The notes below the pieces were generated by a model. The model worked only from the letters and a program-made list of their open reading frames with translations. It had not been told where the DNA came from and made no database searches. From Pseudomonas rhizosphaerae (lineage in GTDB: Bacteria; Pseudomonadota; Gammaproteobacteria; Pseudomonadales; Pseudomonadaceae): a stretch of 64,000 bases of DNA. The stretch's first letter is position 1. Each line of letters opens with the position of its first letter. Positions 1 to 7,884 of this stretch are shown here, piece after piece. A program made the position numbers and the translations under genes. The stretch covers positions 2,790,001 through 2,854,000 of the forward strand of contig NZ_CP009533.1 of the NCBI RefSeq assembly GCF_000761155.1. The letters run 5' to 3'.

Positions 1-32
1 GACAGCCCGTATTGGCCGGAGCCTTGGCATGA
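1..32 (+). CDS. 3' tail of an upstream gene, probably crtX (partial)
   Basis: Only the last nine codons and the TGA stop are visible, cut by the window start. The stop overlaps the crtY ATG (ATGA), which implies translational coupling in one operon. In the common crtE-X-Y-I-B order the gene before crtY is crtX, a zeaxanthin glucosyltransferase. That identity rests on position alone; the nine residues are not diagnostic. Confidence 0.35.
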   Translation, partial: QPVLAGALA

Positions 33-1204
33 CGTACGACCTGATACTGGCCGGCGCCGGCCTGGCCAATGGCCTGATCGCCTGGCGCTTGCACCAGGCG
101 CGTCCGGAGCTGAACATCCTGTGCATCGATGCGCAGCAGAGTCTGGGGGGCAACCATACCTGGTCCTTTCACGACGGCGACCTGACCGCCGAACAGCATC
201 ACTGGATCGAGCCGCTGGTGGTCAAGCGCTGGCCCAGTTACCAGGTGCATTTCCCCCAGGTCTCTCGGGTGCTCGACAGTGGCTACGCCAGCATCACCAG
301 CGAGCGCTTCGCCGAGGTCGTTACCCAGGCGTTGGGCGACCGACTGCGCCTGGGTGAAACCATCACCGAACTGGGCCCGCGTCACGTACGCCTGGCCAGC
401 GGCGAAACGTTGCAGGCCCGCGCGGTCATCGACGGGCGCGGGGTGCGGCCCAGCCCACACCTCGTGCTCGGCCAGCAGGCGTTCGTCGGTCAATTGCTGC
501 GCCTGGAGCAGCCGCACGGGTTGCTCGGTCCGATCATCATGGATGCCCGGGTGGATCAGGGTGATGGCTACCGTTTCGTCTATGTGCTGCCCTTTTCGGC
601 CGATACCGTGCTGGTGGAAGACACTCACTATGTGGATCGCCATACCCTGAGCACCGAGCAGTTGCGCGAGCACATCGCCGAGTACGTGCGTTGGCAAGGC
701 TGGACAGTCGCCCAGTGCCTGCGCGAAGAACAAGGCGTGCTGCCGATCACCCTGGCCGGCGACTTCCAGGCCTTCTGGCAGGAAGCCGCCGGCCAACCGC
801 TCAGCGGCCTGCGCGCGGGCCTGTTTCACTGCACCACCGGTTATTCGCTACCCCATGCCGTACGCCTGGCCCACTGGCTGGCACAACAGCCGGTCATGGA
901 CGCCGATAGCCTGTTCACAGGCATCCGCGACCACGCCCGCCAGCAGTGGAACGACCAAGGTTTTTACCGTCTGCTCAACCGCATGCTGTTCCTGGCCGGC
1001 AAGCCCGAGAACCGCTGGCGGGTGATGCAGCGCTTCTACCGTTTGTCGCCCGCATTGATCAGCCGTTTCTACGCAGGCCAAAACCACTGGCGTGACCGCG
1101 CCCGCATTCTCGTCGGCAAGCCGCCCGTGCCCGTCGACGAGGCCGTGCGCGCCGCCCTCAGATTTTCTCCCCGGCAGTTCGAGAACCCACATGAATCCAG
1201 CTAA
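29..1204 (+). CDS. crtY: Lycopene beta-cyclase CrtY
   Basis: This 391-residue protein has the usual length of bacterial CrtY. It cyclises both ends of lycopene to give beta-carotene at the inner membrane. The N-terminus has a glycine-rich dinucleotide-binding segment (LAGAGLANG, about residues 7-15), and the C-terminus has the CrtY-like stretch rich in LNRMLF and RFYRL motifs. The start ATG overlaps the previous stop, and the stop lies 14 bases inside crtI, so the genes are read as a coupled operon. The following crtI, crtB and opposite crtZ make the assignment firm. The function is inferred from family and neighbourhood. Confidence 0.95.
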   Translation: MTYDLILAGAGLANGLIAWRLHQARPELNILCIDAQQSLGGNHTWSFHDGDLTAEQHHWIEPLVVKRWPSYQVHFPQVSRVLDSGYASITSERFAEVVTQALGDRLRLGETITELGPRHVRLASGETLQARAVIDGRGVRPSPHLVLGQQAFVGQLLRLEQPHGLLGPIIMDARVDQGDGYRFVYVLPFSADTVLVEDTHYVDRHTLSTEQLREHIAEYVRWQGWTVAQCLREEQGVLPITLAGDFQAFWQEAAGQPLSGLRAGLFHCTTGYSLPHAVRLAHWLAQQPVMDADSLFTGIRDHARQQWNDQGFYRLLNRMLFLAGKPENRWRVMQRFYRLSPALISRFYAGQNHWRDRARILVGKPPVPVDEAVRAALRFSPRQFENPHESS

Positions 1205-2681
1205 AACCGCCATCGTCATCGGCGCAGGCTTCGGCGGCCTGGCCCTGGCGATCCGTCTGCAAGCCGCGGGCATCCACACCACCTTGCTGGAGAAACGCGA
1301 CCAGCCCGGGGGCCGAGCCTATGTCTATCGCGACCAGGGCTTCACCTTCGATGCCGGCCCGACCGTGATTACCGATCCCACGGCCATCGAAGAGCTGTTC
1401 ACCCTCAGCGGCAAGCGCATGGCCGACTACGTCGATCTGCTGCCGGTCAAGCCCTTCTACCGCCTCTGCTGGGAAGACGGCACGAAGTTCGACTATGCCA
1501 ACGACCAGGCCGAACTGGACCGCCAGATCCATGCCCTGAACCCACCGGACGTGGCCGGCTACCAGCGCTTCCTGGCCTACTCCCAGGCGGTGTTCAAGGA
1601 AGGCTACCTCAAGCTGGGCGCGGTACCGTTCCTGTCGTTCCGCGACATGCTCCAGGCCGGCCCGCAGTTGGCGCGTCTGCAGGCCTGGCGCAGCGTCTAT
1701 TCGATGGTGTCCAGCTTCATCGAGCACGACCAACTGCGCCAGGCGTTCTCGTTCCACTCGCTGCTGGTGGGTGGCAACCCGTTCGCCACCTCGTCGATCT
1801 ATACCCTGATCCATGCCCTGGAGCGCGAATGGGGCGTGTGGTTTCCCAAAGGCGGTACCGGGGCACTGGTGCAAGGCATGGTCAAGTTGTTCCAGGACCT
1901 GGGCGGGACGCTGGAGTTGAACGCGGAAGTAGCCGGCATCGATGTCGAGAACGATCGCGCCACGGCGGTGCATGCCCGCGACGGTCGAAGCTGGCGCGCC
2001 GACTGCCTGGCCTCCAACGCCGACGTGGTGCACACCTACGCCGACCTGCTGGGCAAACACCCTCGCGGTAAACGCGAGGGCAAACGCCTCAAGGGCAAGC
2101 GTTTCAGCAACTCGTTGTTCGTCATCCATTTCGGCCTGAAACGCCCGCAGCCGCAGTTGCAGCACCACACCGTGTGCTTCGGTGCGCGCTACCAGGCGCT
2201 GATCCACGAAATCTTCAACGGCGCCGAACTGGCCTCGGACTTCTCCCTGTACCTGCACGCGCCCTGCGTGACCGACCCGAGCCTGGCGCCACCGGGCTGT
2301 TCCAGCCACTACGTGTTGTCGCCAGTGCCGCACCTGGGCAACGCCGCCATCGACTGGTCGGTGCAGGGGCCGCTGTACCGCGACCGCATTTTCGAATACC
2401 TGGAAGAGCACTACATTCCCGGCCTGCGCGAGGACCTGGTGACCTGCCGTATCTTCACCCCGGATGATTTTCAGACCGAGCTCAACGCGCATCTTGGCTC
2501 GGCGTTCTCCCTGGAGCCGGTGCTGCAGCAGAGCGCCTGGTTCCGCCCGCACAACCGCGATGCGCAGTTGAACAATGTCTACCTGGTGGGCGCTGGCACC
2601 CATCCCGGGGCCGGTGTGCCGGGTGTGATCGGTTCGGCCAAGGCAACGGCCGGGCTGATGATCGCGGACCTGAATCCATGA
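1191..2681 (+). CDS. crtI: Phytoene desaturase CrtI
   Basis: The 496-residue protein matches the family length. It carries out four desaturations of 15-cis-phytoene to all-trans-lycopene using FAD. It has the N-terminal Rossmann motif GAGFGG at residues 11-16 followed by the LEKRDQPGGRA segment, and near the C-terminus the CrtI signature GAGTHPGAGVPGVIGSAK. The ATG at 1191 is chosen because it puts the FAD motif close to the N-terminus; a longer in-frame reading from 1092 lies wholly inside crtY. The gene overlaps crtY by 14 bases and crtB by 4 (ATGA), so crtYIB is a coupled unit. Confidence 0.97.
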   Translation: MNPAKTAIVIGAGFGGLALAIRLQAAGIHTTLLEKRDQPGGRAYVYRDQGFTFDAGPTVITDPTAIEELFTLSGKRMADYVDLLPVKPFYRLCWEDGTKFDYANDQAELDRQIHALNPPDVAGYQRFLAYSQAVFKEGYLKLGAVPFLSFRDMLQAGPQLARLQAWRSVYSMVSSFIEHDQLRQAFSFHSLLVGGNPFATSSIYTLIHALEREWGVWFPKGGTGALVQGMVKLFQDLGGTLELNAEVAGIDVENDRATAVHARDGRSWRADCLASNADVVHTYADLLGKHPRGKREGKRLKGKRFSNSLFVIHFGLKRPQPQLQHHTVCFGARYQALIHEIFNGAELASDFSLYLHAPCVTDPSLAPPGCSSHYVLSPVPHLGNAAIDWSVQGPLYRDRIFEYLEEHYIPGLREDLVTCRIFTPDDFQTELNAHLGSAFSLEPVLQQSAWFRPHNRDAQLNNVYLVGAGTHPGAGVPGVIGSAKATAGLMIADLNP

Positions 2682-3676
2682 CTACACCGGCGCCGGATCC
2701 GGCGCTGCGCGAGCATGCCGAACAGAGCATCGCCGTGGGCTCGAAAAGCTTCGCCGCCGCTGCCAAGCTGTTCGACGAACGCACGCGGCGCAGCGCGGTG
2801 ATGCTGTACGCCTGGTGCCGCCACTGCGACGACGTGATCGATGGCCAGCAGGCCGGTCACGACGCCGTGCCTATCACCCCGCAGGAGGCACAGCGTCGAC
2901 TGGCGCTGCTGCAGGCCCAGACCCATGCGGTCTATGCAGGTGTGCCCGCGAGCGAACCGGCCTTCGCCGCGTTCGCCGAGGTGGTGCGCGAACATGACAT
3001 TCCCGAGCACAATGCCCTGGAGCATCTGGCTGGTTTCGAAATGGACGTGCTGGACCGCCGCTATCACACCCAGGATGACACGCTGCAGTACTGCTACCAC
3101 GTAGCGGGCGTCGTCGGTCTGATGATGGCGCGGGTCATGGGCACCCACGAGCCGCGCACCCTGGATCGCGCTTGCGACCTGGGGCTGGCGTTCCAGTTGA
3201 CCAACATCGCCCGCGACATCGTCGAGGATGCCCGCATCGGTCGCTGCTACCTGCCGGCGCAGTGGTTGGAAGAATTGAACATACCGCTGCAGGACCTGGC
3301 AGCGCCCGAGCATCGGCCGGCGGTGGCGGTGCTGGCGCGACGTCTGGTCGACCTGGCCGAGCCCTACTACGCCAGCGCCCAGGCGGGACTGGCCGCCCTG
3401 CCCTGGCGCTCGGCCTGGGCCGTGGCGACTGCGGCGGCCGTGTACCGGCAGATCGGGGTCAAGGTGGTTGCGGCAGGCAGTCATGCCTGGGATACCCGTG
3501 TCTCGACCTCCAAGGCCGAAAAGCTGGCGGCGGTCAGTCAAGGCTGGTGGCGTGCCGTCAGCGCTCGCTGGCAGCGGTGGCCGACGCGCTCGCCGCAGCT
3601 GTGGAATCGGCCTCGTCCGCCTTGCGCAGAGGCCCTTGGTGCAGCGTCCGCAACTGAGCGCGCAGGCGCGTCGTAG
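2678..3676 (+). CDS. crtB: Phytoene synthase CrtB
   Basis: This protein condenses two geranylgeranyl diphosphates to phytoene, the committed carotenoid step. Both aspartate-rich prenyl-diphosphate motifs are visible: HCDDVID (D51, D52, D55) and NIARDIVED (D180, D184). Its 332 residues are somewhat longer than the roughly 300-310 common in the family. The extra C-terminal tail, low in complexity and rich in Arg, Ser and Ala, lies in the last 119 bases, which overlap the 3' end of crtZ on the other strand. The start overlaps the crtI stop as ATGA. The GGPP synthase crtE is not in the window and probably lies upstream. Confidence 0.96.
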   Translation: MTTPAPDPALREHAEQSIAVGSKSFAAAAKLFDERTRRSAVMLYAWCRHCDDVIDGQQAGHDAVPITPQEAQRRLALLQAQTHAVYAGVPASEPAFAAFAEVVREHDIPEHNALEHLAGFEMDVLDRRYHTQDDTLQYCYHVAGVVGLMMARVMGTHEPRTLDRACDLGLAFQLTNIARDIVEDARIGRCYLPAQWLEELNIPLQDLAAPEHRPAVAVLARRLVDLAEPYYASAQAGLAALPWRSAWAVATAAAVYRQIGVKVVAAGSHAWDTRVSTSKAEKLAAVSQGWWRAVSARWQRWPTRSPQLWNRPRPPCAEALGAASATERAGAS

Positions 3677-4094
3677 AGGGCGCGAACAGGAAGCCGAAAG
3701 ACACGCAGCGGTCCTTGCCCTCGACCGCGTGGTGCATCAGGTGCGCCTGGTAGAGGCGCTTGAGGTAACCGCGGCGCGGCACCAGATGGAATGGCCAGCG
3801 CCGATGCACCAGGCCATCGTGGACGACGAAGTACAACGCGCCGTAGGCGGTCATGCCAGCGCCGATCCATTCCAGCGGATGCAGGCCCTGAGTGCCCAGG
3901 GCAATCAGCACGATCGCCAGCCCCGCGAACACCACCGCATACAGGTCGTTCTTCTCGAACCAGCCGGTGCGCGGCTCGTGGTGGGAACGGTGCCAGCCCC
4001 AGCCCCAACCATGCATGAGGTATTTGTGGGCCAGGTAGGCAACGCCTTCCATGGCCGCCAGCGTGATGAAGAAAACCAGACTATTGAGGATCAC
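3558..4094 (-). CDS. crtZ: Beta-carotene 3-hydroxylase CrtZ
   Basis: CrtZ is a membrane di-iron, non-haem hydroxylase that adds 3- and 3'-hydroxyls to beta-carotene, giving zeaxanthin. At 178 residues it has the normal length. All the expected histidine clusters are present: H23 and H28, H35 with H38-H39, H92 with H97, and H118 with H121-H122. Hydrophobic spans lie near residues 1-21 and 51-90. It is transcribed towards crtB, and its last 119 bases overlap crtB in antisense, as in the Pantoea-type layout where crtZ faces the crtEXYIB operon. Its C-terminal tail beyond about residue 160 is Ala/Ser-rich and probably unimportant for catalysis. Confidence 0.95.
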   Translation of the reverse strand: MILNSLVFFITLAAMEGVAYLAHKYLMHGWGWGWHRSHHEPRTGWFEKNDLYAVVFAGLAIVLIALGTQGLHPLEWIGAGMTAYGALYFVVHDGLVHRRWPFHLVPRRGYLKRLYQAHLMHHAVEGKDRCVSFGFLFAPSTTRLRAQLRTLHQGPLRKADEADSTAAASASATAASER

Positions 4095-4135
4095 TGCTGC
4101 GCTCTGCCAAGACGGGTGTAGACCGCCATCTTAAC

Positions 4136-4161
4136 GCAACCGGCACGGCCATGCCGGTTGC
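4136..4161 (-). terminator. Stem-loop after the TonB-dependent receptor
   Basis: A perfect 10-bp inverted repeat (GCAACCGGCA and TGCCGGTTGC, 6-base loop) starts 12 bases beyond the receptor stop codon. The T-run on the minus strand is poor, so it may be a weak terminator or an RNA 3'-end stabiliser. Confidence 0.5.
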
Positions 4162-4172
4162 TCATCGGCTGG

Positions 4173-6368
4173 TCAGCGCAGCGTCCACGAGACGCCGGCA
4201 TAGACACCCAGGCCATCGCCCGGGGTCGAGCGCGCCACGTCGCGGCCCTGATCGTCGTAGCCAGGGGTTACCGTGCTCGCATAGCGCTTGTTGGTGAGGT
4301 TGCGCACGTCCAGCCAGGTCTGCCACGTGTCATCGGGCGCGGCGTAGCCAAGGCTGGCGCCGAACAGCGTATAAGGCGCCGCATGATAGGAGTTGGCGTA
4401 GTCCACGGCGATGCGCGAGGCATGCTGCACATTGAGGCCGGTGTAGACGCCGCTCGGGTGGTCGTAGCGCAGTTCGGCCTGGTAGTAGTGCTCGGGCAGA
4501 CCCGGCAGGCGGTTATCGCCGAAGCGCGCGTCGTCACGGTAGTGAAAATCGCTGTAGGTGTAGGTCTGTCGCAGGCCCAGGCGACCGGCCTGGTGGCCGT
4601 CCCACAAGGGGCTGTCCAACGCCAGTTCCACGCCCTGGTGAACCGTCGGGCTGGCATTCGCCTCGCCGATCACCTGCGAAGTGGTGGCCGTGGCCGCTTG
4701 TGTCTCGACGCTGAGCAGTTCGTGGCGGACTTGCGAGTAATACCAGGCCAGGTCCCATTTCCCGAACCAGGCGTCCCCTCGCCCTCCCAGCTCCAGGGTG
4801 GTTGCACTCTGGTTGTCGAGCTCGACCCCGTTGCTCTGCAAGCCAGTGGCCGCGCCGCTGCCGGGTGCGAAGTAACGGTTGGAGCCCCAGATCATCGACC
4901 ACGGATGGGGCGGCTCCACTGAACGGCTGAGGTTGCCGAACACCTGCAACTGCTCGCTATAGTCGTAGCGCAGGCCCAAGCGTGGCGCGTAGTCCCAGGC
5001 ATGCTGGCTGACTCGGTCGTTGGTCACCGGGTAGCTGACTTCCGTCTCGCGACGTGTGTACAGCGCGGCCAGGCCGGTGGTCAGCCAAAGGTCCGGCACC
5101 AGCTCCAGCTCGTTGCTGACATACACCGTATGGTCAGAGCCTTGATAGCTGTAGTCGCGGGTACGCGTGCCAGGGGCATACCCGGCCGTGTTGCCGACCG
5201 GCACGCGGACGAACTCCGACACCCCGGAGTTGGGCAACGCCTGGGTGCTGCGCCAACCCAGGGTAGTCTTGCTGGCGTGGCCGAACAGGATATCCTGACG
5301 CACGTAGTTCAAGGTGCCACTGACGTCCGTGTAGGCGACCTTCATGCGGTTGGTGCCTTCGCGCAGGTCCATCGGGTAATCGTGATAGACCAGACCGGCT
5401 TCCAGGCGGGCGTCGTCGTCCAGGTGCCAGGTGGTCTTGTTGGCCAGCCAGATACTGCCCGGCTGGATGCGCTTGGAGTCGCGCGCCAGGTTCAGGACGT
5501 TTGCCGCACGTGGGTCGTGGGCGATCTGCGCGCGGGTCAATCGGCCCGGCGTGTCGTTGTCGGTTTCGCGATAGCGGAAATAGAAGCGCGTTTCCAGTTG
5601 CGGACTGAACCGGTAACCGAAGTTGCCCGCAGCCCCTCGGCTGCCCCCGGCGCTTTGGTCCTGAAAACCGTCGTAGCTGGAATCGGTCACGCTGAAGTAG
5701 TAATCGGCATCGCCCAGCACCTGGCCAGAGCTGATCTGTCGCTTGCTGTAGCCATGGCTGCCGACCTCGTAGCGCAGCTGCAACTTGGCCGCATCGTAGC
5801 CGGTGTGGGTGACATAGTTGATGGCGCCGCCCAGGGCCAGCGCGCCGCGATCGAAACCATTGGCTCCGCGCAGCACTTCCACCCGGCTCAGCCACAGCGG
5901 TTCGAGCAGTTCATAAGGTGTGCCGCCGGGACCGGTCAGCGGCAGCCCATCGAACATCTGGTACAGCCCCGACGAATGCGCCCCCGGCCCGCGGTTGATA
6001 CCCGAGCCACGGATGGAAATCTTCGCACCTTCGTTATTGGCGGCGCGGGCATAGATGCCCGCCTGGTTGCTGAACAGATCCTCGTTGCCAGACAGCCGCC
6101 TGCGCCCGGTCGTGGCGGTGTCGATCACATTGGTGGCACCCGGTACCGAGCGCAATGCCAGGCTGGCTTCGTCCAGCTCGGTCAGGCGCGCCTCGTTGAC
6201 TTCCACGGCCTGCAACTCCATGACCTGTGCGGCCTGGGCGCCGGAGGGCACACCGAACAGCGCGGCCAGGCTCAGTGCAGGCCAACCCAGGGAACGCGGC
6301 GCGGGGCAGAAAGCGAGGCAGTACAGACGGCCCCGGACGCGAAGACGGAGCGCAGACAGTTGCGGCAT
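4173..6368 (-). CDS. TonB-dependent outer-membrane receptor
   Basis: This is a 731-residue outer-membrane beta-barrel receptor with an N-terminal signal sequence ending near the AQA-AQ site, a plug domain containing ISIRGSGINR and VEVLRGANGF, and a long barrel that ends in an aromatic/basic C-terminus (SWTLR). Such proteins import iron chelates or other large substrates using TonB energy. The ATG at 6368 is preferred because AAGGA lies 8 bases upstream; an in-frame extension to 6488 lacks a signal-like start. No N-terminal secretin/STN signalling domain is seen, and no sigma/anti-sigma pair or obvious Fur box is adjacent, so the substrate is unknown. It is followed by crtZ on the same strand. 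Confidence 0.9.
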   Translation of the reverse strand: MPQLSALRLRVRGRLYCLAFCPAPRSLGWPALSLAALFGVPSGAQAAQVMELQAVEVNEARLTELDEASLALRSVPGATNVIDTATTGRRRLSGNEDLFSNQAGIYARAANNEGAKISIRGSGINRGPGAHSSGLYQMFDGLPLTGPGGTPYELLEPLWLSRVEVLRGANGFDRGALALGGAINYVTHTGYDAAKLQLRYEVGSHGYSKRQISSGQVLGDADYYFSVTDSSYDGFQDQSAGGSRGAAGNFGYRFSPQLETRFYFRYRETDNDTPGRLTRAQIAHDPRAANVLNLARDSKRIQPGSIWLANKTTWHLDDDARLEAGLVYHDYPMDLREGTNRMKVAYTDVSGTLNYVRQDILFGHASKTTLGWRSTQALPNSGVSEFVRVPVGNTAGYAPGTRTRDYSYQGSDHTVYVSNELELVPDLWLTTGLAALYTRRETEVSYPVTNDRVSQHAWDYAPRLGLRYDYSEQLQVFGNLSRSVEPPHPWSMIWGSNRYFAPGSGAATGLQSNGVELDNQSATTLELGGRGDAWFGKWDLAWYYSQVRHELLSVETQAATATTSQVIGEANASPTVHQGVELALDSPLWDGHQAGRLGLRQTYTYSDFHYRDDARFGDNRLPGLPEHYYQAELRYDHPSGVYTGLNVQHASRIAVDYANSYHAAPYTLFGASLGYAAPDDTWQTWLDVRNLTNKRYASTVTPGYDDQGRDVARSTPGDGLGVYAGVSWTLR

Positions 6369-6515
6369 GAAACAAATCCTTGAAGAGCGGGACGCTCCGG
6401 GTGGCGCTCCGGAGGCTGACTTATAGCGTGGCCGTACGTGTGCGAGGCCATTGGGGAGGATTGACGCTCGTGATGGCTCATTGAGCACATGATCAGGCGA
6501 AAAGGTTCGCGCCGG

Positions 6516-6725
6516 TCACGGCTCGCTGCGCAGCGCTGCAAGGTAGCTGTTGCCCTTGACCGTCAGGGCCAGCCGCGTGCGCCCATCGCCGGTCACGGTG
6601 GTGACGATGTAGCCGACCAGCAGCAGGGCGCGCAGGGCAAAGCCGTCCTCGCTGGTGAACGCTTGCCATTGGCCGCTTTCTATCAGCGTCAGCAACCGCT
6701 TGTAGTTGGCCTGGTCTTCCGTCAT
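6516..6725 (-). CDS. Small conserved-type hypothetical protein, winged-helix-like
   Basis: This 69-residue protein has a good ribosome-binding site (GAGGA, 9 bases before the ATG). Its sequence ends in a pattern (RTRLALTVKGNSYLAAL) like the wing and last helix of winged-helix DNA-binding folds, but the protein is too short for a full assignment. It lies alone between the TonB receptor and a forward-strand small gene. I do not recognise a named family. Confidence 0.6.
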   Translation of the reverse strand: MTEDQANYKRLLTLIESGQWQAFTSEDGFALRALLLVGYIVTTVTGDGRTRLALTVKGNSYLAALRSEP

Positions 6726-6951
6726 CAGTGCCTGTCCTCTGTTGCATCCGTTGCAAGTGCCGCCAGCTTACTCAAAAGCTTTGGCCTGGGCACAGGAAAA
6801 AGCGCTCGTGGCCACCGCATGCAGGTCCAGGGCAGTTCATGGGAAGCCTGGAAAAACTAATCGCAATGAGCAGGCGGTTTCGGTCAACATCAGCTATAGC
6901 TTGTACAGCCCCGGACGTTTATGCCGGTTCTCCTGCCCCTACTTCTTCAAC

Positions 6952-7233
6952 ATGACCGTCAACGGTGACTCCATGGCTTCCATCGAAGCGGTACTGGCAG
7001 GGCTCGACCCGCCCCTGAAACATGAAACCCAACTGAGCGACGGGCTGCTCAAACTGACGCTGATCGACCCCAACGTTCCAGCACACGTGGAGCGCAGTCT
7101 TTCGCCGCGAGAGTACGAGGACATCATTCTGTTTCGCCTGCTGGTGTTGCATGCGGTCAATGAAATTCGCGGAAAGGGTTCCCATGCGCCACTGGAAGTT
7201 ATGCCCGAGGTCGAATGGAAGTCGCGCACCTGA
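6952..7233 (+). CDS. Small hypothetical protein
   Basis: The reading frame gives 93 residues from the ATG at 6952, or 86 from the ATG at 6973. Neither has a strong ribosome-binding site, and the longer upstream extension of the frame looks non-coding. The protein is acidic and soluble with a plausible helical segment (SPREYEDIILFRLLVLHAVNEIR). No signal peptide or membrane span is present. Function is unknown; amino-acid composition argues that the frame is real. Confidence 0.55.
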   Translation: MTVNGDSMASIEAVLAGLDPPLKHETQLSDGLLKLTLIDPNVPAHVERSLSPREYEDIILFRLLVLHAVNEIRGKGSHAPLEVMPEVEWKSRT

Positions 7234-7350
7234 TTGCAGAGGGCTTGCAGAAAGCCTTCCAGGCATGCGGCAACTCGTCGCCGCCCTGCACATTTTCTGA
7301 ATTATTCCTGCGTATCACAACTCAATGATGAGTCAACGCAGGAGATCACC

Positions 7351-7617
7351 ATGCCGAACCCAACGCTGTACATCATTGACTACCGGCTCCATGGAGCGGA
7401 AAAGTCGTTCATCATTCGTTTACCCACCCTGAACAATGCCGATGCCTGGCATTGGGCGAGCTGCGACGCGGGAGTCGGTGTCATTCCCAAGTTCGGCCGC
7501 GAGCGGGTGCAGAAAGTCAGTAAGCCCAAAGCCGAGCAGTATGGGATTACCGATGTGCGCTGGAGGCCGTCCGGGCAACAGGCGCGTGAAGAACTGGGGA
7601 TTGAAGCCGCGCATTGA
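7351..7617 (+). CDS. Small hypothetical protein (88 residues)
   Basis: The ATG at 7351 has a clear AGGAG 7 bases upstream, giving 88 residues. The protein is soluble, with an aromatic central stretch (DAWHWASCDAGVG) and a basic segment (KFGRERVQKVSKPK). It resembles short, Pseudomonas-restricted proteins of unknown function, but I cannot name the family with certainty. It follows another small gene on the same strand after 117 bases and precedes a stretch with several stem-loops. Confidence 0.7.
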   Translation: MPNPTLYIIDYRLHGAEKSFIIRLPTLNNADAWHWASCDAGVGVIPKFGRERVQKVSKPKAEQYGITDVRWRPSGQQAREELGIEAAH

Positions 7618-7642
7618 ATCGCATGATCTCCGCTTCACCCTG

Positions 7643-7765
7643 TTGCCGTTTCAGTTGACGGTATACGGCAATGCAGGGGTCGCCCATGCGACCCCTGCAA
7701 TCCTCCCGCATCGACCCTATCGCGCCCGGCGTCGCACCCTTTTTACCGGCATTGAACTGCCGGGT
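7643..7765. repeat. Cluster of three inverted repeats between genes
   Basis: Three stem-loop-forming repeats lie in tandem: TTGCCGT/ACGGCAA (7643-7671), a perfect 11-bp stem with CCAT loop (7673-7698), and ACCGGCA/TGCCGGGT (7745-7765). None is followed by a clear T-run on either strand. The middle one is the most stable. They may form a transcript 3' end for the upstream small gene or a structured RNA. Confidence 0.5.
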
Positions 7766-7884
7766 CTTGTGCACCCTCGATACGACTGAGCAACTCTGCT
7801 GCGCAGAAGCACATTCGCCGTATCGTCGAAAATGCTTTACAAGGACACCTCGCGCCTCGTCACGGCGCTGCCATGAGGCTTTCC

